Below are positions 6,594 to 10,192 of a DNA stretch of 10,192 nt, piece by piece. The notes below the pieces were generated by a model. The model did no database searches and was not told where the DNA came from. It saw nothing but the letters and a program-made list of their open reading frames with translations. The DNA is from Baffinella frigidus (taxonomy: Eukaryota > Cryptophyceae > Cryptomonadales > Baffinellaceae), in contig MU646337.1 of the NCBI GenBank assembly GCA_026770585.1, positions 1,061,207-1,071,398 on the forward strand, read 5' to 3'. A program made the position numbers and the translations under genes. Position 1 is the first letter of the stretch; each line of letters opens with the position of its first letter.

Positions 6594-6952
6594 CGTATGG
6601 CTCGTATTAATTAAGGCTCATAGACGTTTGGATGGCTCAACTCTATGCGTACATCCACACGGTGGACTACGAACCTTTCACCAAAAGTCAACTTACCCTG
6701 TGGGCAGTTAATTTAACGAATTTTCTGACGCAAATGTGGTCACGTTACCGCTAAATCTAGGGGTCCCGAAACCTTCGAAGCCCACCGTGTGGGTAAGGGC
6801 CATCCAGGACCTGTATCGAGAGGAATACAGCACACGAAACGACTGCACTCGTCTTCCGAAATTTATTGGACACGCATAAGAGCCCTTGATCTCACGGAAG
6901 CGACAGACATGCTTTTTTTCTGGGGAATCACTTCGACAGGAGGCGGGGCGGC
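6594..6952 (-). other. Downstream region of the translocator gene (3' UTR and flank)
   Basis: This is the sequence directly 3' of the translocator stop codon on the minus strand. No further coding similarity is visible. It includes a T7 run (A-run on the coding strand) at about 6913-6919 and the recurring CCGAAAC..GTGTGGG motif at 6766-6793. Where the transcript ends cannot be told from sequence. Confidence 0.4.
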
Positions 6953-7028
6953 TTAAGCCTTCTTGGCGGGGGGGAAGAGGTTGTCGATGATTGAGTAGAG
7001 GAAGACACCGCCGATGCCGATCGAGCAC
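6953..7028 (-). CDS. Translocator last exon
   Basis: The exon follows acceptor CGCAG|G. Its first G completes the split Gly codon (GG|G) from the previous exon. It encodes CSIGIGGVFLYSIIDNLF, the final transmembrane helix, then PPAKKA and TAA. The join restores the family's continuous reading across the junction, which supports both splice sites. Confidence 0.82.
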
Positions 7029-10000
7029 CTGCGTTCAGGGTTCAGGGTTCAGGGTTCAGGGCTTAGGGCTTAGGGTTCAGAGTTTAGGGTTTAGAGGTCA
7101 GGGTTCACTCCGGGGGGTTCAGGTTGAGGGTTGAGGGATGAGGGTTGAGGGTTGAGGGATGAGGGCTGAGGGTTGAGGGTTTCGGGTTGAGGGTTACCCG
7201 ATGAGCTTCATGGGGTCGAGCGACTCGCCGAGGACGATGGCCACGCCGACGATCACGATCACGCGCTTCGCGGTGTTGGCCACCGACTGGGTCACGGCGT
7301 TGGTCTTCTTGATGGTCATGGTGGCGACCTGCCAGGTGGTACGTCCGTTAGGTCCTTGAGGTTCTTCGAGCTCCCAACATAGGCGGACACCGGAACTGGT
7401 TCTGCAGAAAAGCCATGCTTCCTTTCGGATCACTTTTAGGCCCCCCGGTGGAAAGAGTCAGGCGACAGGAGGGGGAGAGGGGGCGGGGGAGAAGTTTCTT
7501 AATGCAAGCATGGCCGCCGTGTATGCACCCCCACAGAGGGTACAGGGGTACCTTGCTCATGAGAAACCGCCACCCCCCTAGGGACCACCATAGGGCCATA
7601 GGCATGGTCCTACTGTAGGGTCCTAGGGGGTGGCGCTCTCTTGTGAGCGAGGTACCCCTGTACGGTTGCATAGAGCGTTTGCGGTAATTGTTGTCCGTTT
7701 TGAAAGTGCGATTTTCCGGTTTTCCGGTTTTCATTTGCCCCCCCCCCCGATTCATTTGTACCAGAGAAGTGTCCATTTAAAACATTCAACGACCTTAACA
7801 ACATTTTAAAAAACCGTAAAACCGGAAAATCGCACCTTCAAAACGGACAACAATTACCGCAAACGCTCTACCCCCGTGTTTCCACGGGCCCCTACGCAAG
7901 AGTGTAGGGCAGACCTGGGAAAACAAGCCAGTTCCAGTTCACACGGAATTTGTAACAACTTTCCGAAATTTCGATTTTTCTGTGGGAAGAATGTCCACTT
8001 ATGAACTTAAGAAATAGTAGAATTCTACTATTTCTCCTGTGGGTCACTCTGCCCTACACTCTTGCGTGGCCGGCGTCCCGTGGAAAACCGGAGACCCTAA
8101 ACCCTAACCCCCCACCCCGAAAACCGGAGCAACCCTGCCAGTCCCGAGGCGGGCCTGGCCAACGACTTTCCGCACGTTGAGACTGCAACGGGGTTTGAGG
8201 CGTGGGGTGTAGGGTTCACGACCTACGGTGTTTGGGGTGTAGGGCGTAGAGTTGATGGTCTTGCGTGTCTGCTGAGTATCTAACGTGGTCTCGACGCGCT
8301 GAGCTGTAGGGACGTAGGATGTAGGGTGTAGGGTGTAGGGTCTCGGGGCTAGGGTCTCGATGCGCTAGGGTGTAGTTTCTCGGTGCGCTAGGGTGGAGGG
8401 CCTGAGGGGGCACGCACCTCGTTGTAGCCGTAGAACCACAGGCCCGACGCGATAAGGTTGAACGACACCACCGGGTTGCTCGCCCAGAGGCCGGTGAACG
8501 CTTCTCAGTGTCTAGGGTCTGAGGGTCTTGTGAGGGTCTTGTGAGGGTGTAAGGTCTCGGTGCGCTAGGGTGCAGGGTGTAGGGTTCACGAGGGTGTAGG
8601 GTCTCCGTGCGCTAGGGTGTAGGGTGTAGGGTGTAGGGTTGATGGTCTTTAGGGGTAAGCACCTCGTTGTAACCGTAGAACCACAGGCCCGAGGCGAGGA
8701 GGTTGAACGACACAACCGGGTTGGTCGCCCAGAGGCCCGTGAACTCGCCCCACCGGGAGCCCTCCTTGAGGAGCATGATCTGTCGAGGGGTATGGGGGTT
8801 AGGGTGTGCGAGATGACACGCGGGGGGTTTCGGCAGGTTATATCCCCCATCCGTCTTCCGAGCATGTTAGTAGGGGAATGGACTAAAAATTGGGGTAGTT
8901 AGGCCTACGGCATTGCCTAGGACCTCCTACCGTAGGCCGAGGGATCCTAGGACCAAAAAGTCTCGGCCTACGGTAGGAGGTCCTAGGCAATGCCGTAGGC
9001 CCAACTACCCGGTTTTCAGGACGCCTATGGCCTCCTACTGCAGACCAAGATCTGTCGAGGAAGAAAGCGGGGTCGGAATTTCGCAGCACGACAGGAGGTG
9101 TTCCGCTTCCCAAGGCTTCCCATGGGGAAGATAGGGGTGTATATGCTAGTTCAGGCATGGAATGATGCTGTCTTGAGGCTTTTTGTGTGGACCGATTCTG
9201 GTATCTTCCTAGATGACCAGAGGCCGGTGGAACCACACTGGATCTCCCGGTTCAGTCCACTGAGTCGTGGGACTCTTGCCACCAACCCTCACGGCTTGGG
9301 CAAAACCAGGATGTTCGATTTCTCGATTTCAAGGGGAAGTGGAGCCGTTGGAAGTCGGATTCCGACTTCAACCCCCCTGAAATCCCAAATCGAAAATCGT
9401 CGATTTGCCCAAGCCGTGAGGGTTGGTGGTGGAAACCGGGAGGAAAGAGTAAAGTGGTTTGGGGGTGAGGGGAAGAGTGTGGTTCGGGGTTAGGCTGGGA
9501 AGAAATAGACAAGTGGTTTGGGGGTTGAGAGTTTCAATCCTAAACCCTAAACACTCAACCCTAAGCTAGGTTTGGGGGTTTGGGGCTCACCACTCAACTT
9601 AAGGCTCGAGAGTAATAATAATAAAGAAGAAGAAGACGGTCAGAGGAATACCGGGACGGAGATAAGGAACGCGAAAATGGTGGTGATGGATACCGACATA
9701 TGAGTCATAGAACTGGTTGCCGATGTTCTCGAGACGGTCGCCGACTATTCTCAAGTTGCCATGCTGAGTTCGCGGTACAAACCCGTCAACTTACGCGAAA
9801 ATGGTGGTGATGGCGTGGTCTGGGGGCCACAGGAAGATTCAAGTGGCTTGAGGGTTAGGTGAAGAGGCAAGTGGCTTGGGGTTAGGCGAAAAAACGAGTG
9901 ATTGGGGGTTAGGCGAAAAAAAGTGAGGGACTTGGGGCATGGGGCTTTAAAAAAAAAGTGAGGGGCTTGGGGCGTGGGGCTTTGGGGTACCGGGACGGAG

Positions 10001-10186
10001 ATGATGAACGCGAAGATAGTGGTGGGGTCCGGTAGTCTATATGAGTCGCAGACTATTGGAACACTCAACGTGAGGCTCGGAATGAAGAAGACGAGGAAGA
10101 TTGGGGTGGGGGGGTACCGGGACGGAGATGATGAACGCGAGGATAGTGGTGATCGCGAACTGGTTGCCGATGTTCTCGAGACGGTC
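6953..10186 (-). CDS. Triose-phosphate/phosphate translocator (TPT family), C-terminal part, four exons
   Basis: Joining 10118-10186, 8663-8779, 7198-7328 and 6953-7028 gives 130 in-frame residues and a TAA stop. The product is the C-terminal third of a plastid sugar-phosphate/phosphate antiporter of the drug/metabolite transporter superfamily, a polytopic inner-envelope protein. Diagnostic parts in order are: the NQFAITTILAFIISVP helix, IMLLKEG, FTGLW, WFYGYNE, the family signature VTQSVANTAKRVIVIV, and the last helix IGGVFLYSIID before a Lys-rich tail PPAKKA. The Lys-Arg pair in TAKR corresponds to the phosphate-binding pair seen in the Galdieria transporter structure. All four donors are GT or GT-like and the acceptors end AG. 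The 5' two-thirds of the gene lie beyond the right edge. Substrate (triose-P, PEP, glucose-6-P or xylulose-5-P) cannot be assigned. The introns hold extra copies of the gene's own exons. Confidence 0.82.
7029..7197 (-). repeat. 169-nt translocator intron made of telomere-like repeats
   Basis: The intron begins GTAACCC and ends CGCAG on the minus strand. Almost its whole length is degenerate telomere-like units (GGGTTCA, GGGCTTA, GGGTTTA, GGGTTGA, GGGATGA on the plus strand). On the transcript this gives a CCCTAAC-like, C-rich intron. The very same repeat class fills parts of the two longer introns and intergenic DNA. Confidence 0.8.
7198..7328 (-). CDS. Translocator exon with signature VTQSVANTAKR
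   Basis: The 131-nt exon encodes 43 residues plus two bases of a split Gly codon. It starts after CCTGGCAG|GTCGCC and ends ATCGG|GTAACC. MTIKKTNAVTQSVANTAKRV is the most conserved block of the TPT family (PVTHSVGNxxKR in plants). It is followed by the helix IVIVGVAIVL and GESLDPMKLI. The frame is open further upstream through a repeat copy, but that part is intron. Confidence 0.88.
7341..7448 (-). repeat. Dispersed repeat R1 inside a translocator intron
   Basis: In transcript orientation the sequence reads GTGATCCGAAAGGAAGCATG, CAGTTCCGGTGTCCGCCTAT, GGGAGCTCGAAGAACCTCAA and GGACCTAACGGAC. It ends only about 12 nt before the exon acceptor, so the repeat forms the 3' part of the intron, including whatever branch and pyrimidine signals are used. 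The other copies lie between genes. Confidence 0.75.
7541..7662. mobile_element. 122-bp TIR element, family M1, copy 5 (intronic)
   Basis: The left end is TACAGGGGTACCTTGCTCAT and the right end TCTTGTGAGCGAGGTACCCC followed by TGTA. The interior is CCTAGGGACCACCATAGGGC opposite GGTCCTACTGTAGGGTCCTA. It is in the intron between the second and third visible translocator exons and is followed after 8 nt by a different TIR element, making a cluster. Confidence 0.85.
7671..7870. mobile_element. 200-bp TIR element with 61-bp arms, family M2
   Basis: Arms 7671-7731 and 7810-7870 are inverse copies with about two mismatches. They start TAGAGCGTTTGCGGTAATTG and end AATTACCGCAAACGCTCTA. The 78-bp interior is unrelated, including a C run of 11 nt (7738-7748). 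The long, well-kept arms suggest a fairly young foldback or MITE. No coding capacity is seen. It starts and ends with TA. Confidence 0.85.
7878..8088. mobile_element. 211-bp TIR element with central 26-bp palindrome, family M3
   Basis: The left end is GTTTCCACGGG plus TACGCAAGAGTGTAGGGCAG. The right end carries the inverse CTGCCCTACACTCTTGCG plus CCCGTGGAAAAC, with a short insertion in the right arm. Inside, 8010-8035 is a perfect 26-bp palindrome centred on GAATTC. The minus-strand end reads GTTTTCCACGGG, close to the GTTTCCACC end of the element at the hydrolase splice donor, though the arms otherwise differ. Confidence 0.7.
8197..8400. repeat. Telomere-like/minisatellite block in translocator intron
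   Basis: Units such as GGGTGTA, GGGCGTA and GGGTCTC, with an interspersed TCTCGGTGCGCTAGGGTGTA-like longer unit, occur repeatedly. The same longer unit is present at 8550-8635 on the other side of the exon copy at 8418-8498. The two blocks may therefore derive from the duplication that copied the exon. Confidence 0.65.
8418..8498 (-). pseudogene. 5'-truncated second copy of the translocator exon
   Basis: This matches the last 81 nt (27 codons) of the exon at 8663-8779 with seven differences. Five are silent third-position changes and two are mild replacements (Thr to Ser, Leu to Ile). The donor side is conserved (AACGAG|GTGCGTG). The first 36 nt of the exon, coding IMLLKEGSRWGE, are missing and replaced by repeat-derived sequence. 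The nearest upstream AG would put the copy out of phase with the preceding exon, so it is not a simple alternative exon. The dominance of silent changes suggests it was under coding constraint until recently. Confidence 0.7.
8511..8646. repeat. Minisatellite block between the two exon copies
   Basis: GGGTCTTGTGA is tandemly repeated at 8520-8546. GGGTGTAGGGTGTAGGG and TCTCGGTGCGCTAGGGTG units follow to 8638. It resembles 8300-8400, consistent with co-duplication with the exon. Confidence 0.65.
8663..8779 (-). CDS. Translocator exon IMLLKEG...WFYGYNE
   Basis: A 117-nt, phase 0-0 exon of 39 codons, from CGACAG|ATCATG to TACAACGAG|GTGCTT. It encodes the end of one transmembrane helix, the loop KEGSRWGEFTGLW, and the helix VVSFNLLASGLWFYGYNE. 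The YxYNE end corresponds to the family's YNQ/YNE motif just before the signature block of the next exon. Joined to exon 7198-7328 it reads NE|VATMT, as in homologues. Confidence 0.85.
8893..9010. mobile_element. 118-bp near-perfect foldback element
   Basis: Arms 8893-8941 and 8962-9010 (49 bp each) are inverse copies with one mismatch, around a 20-nt loop. The arm begins GGGTAGTT and contains GGCCTACGGCATTGCCTAGG and CCTACCGTAGGCCGAG. It lies in the longest visible translocator intron. The vocabulary (CCTAGGACC, CTACGGTAGG) overlaps that of R2 and the M1 interior, so a family relationship is plausible but unproven. Confidence 0.85.
9011..9278. other. Intronic stretch with an unassigned open frame
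   Basis: On the plus strand a frame from about 9098 reads GVYMLVQAWNDAVLRLFVWT and continues DSGIFLDDQRPVEPHW. It has a protein-like composition but no family I recognise. It is antisense to the translocator and runs on into a TIR element. On the minus strand, CCTCGACAG|ATC at 9049-9060 echoes the acceptor of the exon at 8779 and may be a remnant of another exon copy. Confidence 0.3.
9279..9437 (-). mobile_element. TIR element, second copy of the hydrolase-intron family
   Basis: Termini CCACCAACCCTCACGGCTTG (9279 on) and CAAGCCGTGAGGGTTGGTGG (to 9429) are perfect inverses over 26 bp. The centre is a 19-bp palindrome (GAAGTCGGATTCCGACTTC, 9351-9369). Subterminal AAATCGTCGATTT also matches the element at 2371-2550. 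As at that site, the right end is followed by TGGAAACC, i.e. GGTTTCCACC on the minus strand. Here it is inside a translocator intron rather than at an exon edge. Confidence 0.85.
9652..9739 (-). pseudogene. Broken copy of translocator exon (first visible exon)
   Basis: It starts GACCGTCTCGAGAACATCGG and encodes DRLENIGNQF, then has 22 nt replacing one codon (TATGACTCATATGTCGGTAT...). It resumes with ATCACCACCATTTTCGCG and SVP at a GTATTCC donor. The net gain of 19 nt shifts the frame. The AG acceptor present in the intact exon (TTGCAG) is replaced by TCGGC. It is therefore not usable as it stands. Flanking intron sequence (CACTCAAC..AGGCTCG..GAAGAAGA) is copied too, so the duplicated unit is larger than the exon. 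Confidence 0.75.
9793..9813 (-). pseudogene. 21-bp scrap of the same translocator exon
   Basis: ACGCGAAAATGGTGGTGATGG is identical to 9669-9689 and codes for ITTIFA on the minus strand, followed by GTAAG. The rest of the exon is absent. It is short enough that chance cannot be excluded alone, but the neighbouring exon copies make a duplication remnant likely. Confidence 0.5.
9837..9986 (+). repeat. Degenerate minisatellite, unit about 30-35 bp
   Basis: Repeats of the form AAGTGGCTTGGGGTTAGGCG with a following A-run occur about five times, drifting toward AGTGAGGGGCTTGGGGCGTG. A related segment (GACAAGTGGTTTGGGGGTTG) is at 9508-9530. This again embeds a TTAGG-like core in intron DNA. Confidence 0.65.
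9991..10025 (-). pseudogene. Partial copy of translocator exon (3' half)
   Basis: It encodes TTIFAFIISVP ending CCG|GTACCCC, identical in layout to the intact exon end at 10118. The 5' half is replaced by sequence containing GACTCATAT, which also occurs in the insertion of the copy at 9652-9739. These two copies therefore share an ancestor separate from the intact exon. Confidence 0.7.
10118..10186 (-). CDS. Translocator exon, first visible (intact copy)
   Basis: A 69-nt, 23-codon phase 0-0 exon between TTGCAG|GAC and CCG|GTACCC. It encodes DRLENIGNQFAITTILAFII plus SVP, matching the TPT-family helix that follows the TNLF/TNxF region. Spliced to 8663-8779 it gives SVP|IMLLKEG, as in homologues. 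It is the only one of the copies with both splice sites and an unbroken frame. Confidence 0.78.
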
Positions 10187-10192
10187 CTGCAA

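Noticed and set aside
7194-7433. Translocator exon extended upstream to 7433
   Set aside because: The extra codons come from repeat R1, and the acceptor CCTGGCAG|GTCGCC gives the homologous join NE|VATMT.
8418-8779. Mutually exclusive alternative exons in the translocator
   Set aside because: The copy at 8418-8498 lacks an in-phase acceptor and the first 12 codons, so swapping it for 8663-8779 would break the frame.
1-10192. Bacterial or plastid origin, tRNA or rRNA genes
   Set aside because: There are no operons, Shine-Dalgarno-led genes or RNA genes; split genes, telomere-type repeats and MITEs indicate nuclear eukaryotic DNA.

Overview
This window looks like nuclear DNA from a photosynthetic eukaryotic microbe. 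A dinoflagellate is my best guess. The support is: spliced genes with mostly CAG|G acceptors, a plastid-type sugar-phosphate translocator, abundant telomere-like TTTAGGG-derived repeats inside introns and between genes, many short terminal-inverted-repeat (TIR) elements, and both recognisable genes on the same (minus) strand. Another alga with TTTAGGG-type telomeres, such as a pelagophyte, haptophyte or chromerid, is not excluded. I saw no spliced-leader sequence, rRNA or tRNA.

Layout. Positions 1-1430 are non-coding: a 122-bp TIR element, a nested hairpin and a 215-bp degenerate telomere-like block. A 72-bp orphan piece of an alpha/beta-hydrolase exon lies at 1432-1503 (+). Positions 1504-2207 are unassigned and 2208-2282 is a nearly perfect CCCTAAA array. 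At 2551-3237 (-) is a large exon of an alpha/beta hydrolase holding the whole catalytic triad. Its splice donor coincides with the end of a TIR element (2371-2550) that has a relative at 9279-9437, so this intron looks introner-derived. Positions 3238-4035 are upstream DNA of that gene with a polypyrimidine tract. Positions 4036-5700 hold many copies of a dispersed repeat with (CTAAAGGAC)n-like tails and a decayed protein-kinase activation-segment fragment (4991-5107, +). Positions 5732-6593 are a cluster of 120-125 bp TIR elements followed by an (ACTGT)n microsatellite.

Positions 6953-10186 (-) hold the C-terminal part of a triose-phosphate/phosphate translocator gene (TPT family, drug/metabolite transporter superfamily). 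Four exons are 10118-10186, 8663-8779, 7198-7328 and 6953-7028. They join in frame to give 130 residues plus a stop. Its introns contain extra, mostly broken copies of its own exons (first visible exon: three further partial copies; second: one 5'-truncated copy), telomere-like minisatellites and several TIR elements. The 5' part of the gene lies beyond the right edge.

The translocator would exchange phosphorylated C3/C5/C6 sugars for phosphate across a plastid membrane. The hydrolase is probably a membrane-anchored serine hydrolase of unknown substrate. Nothing links the two functionally beyond shared strand. The main interest is genome architecture: TIR elements at splice sites, exon copies scattered in introns, and a dense network of hairpin-forming repeats.
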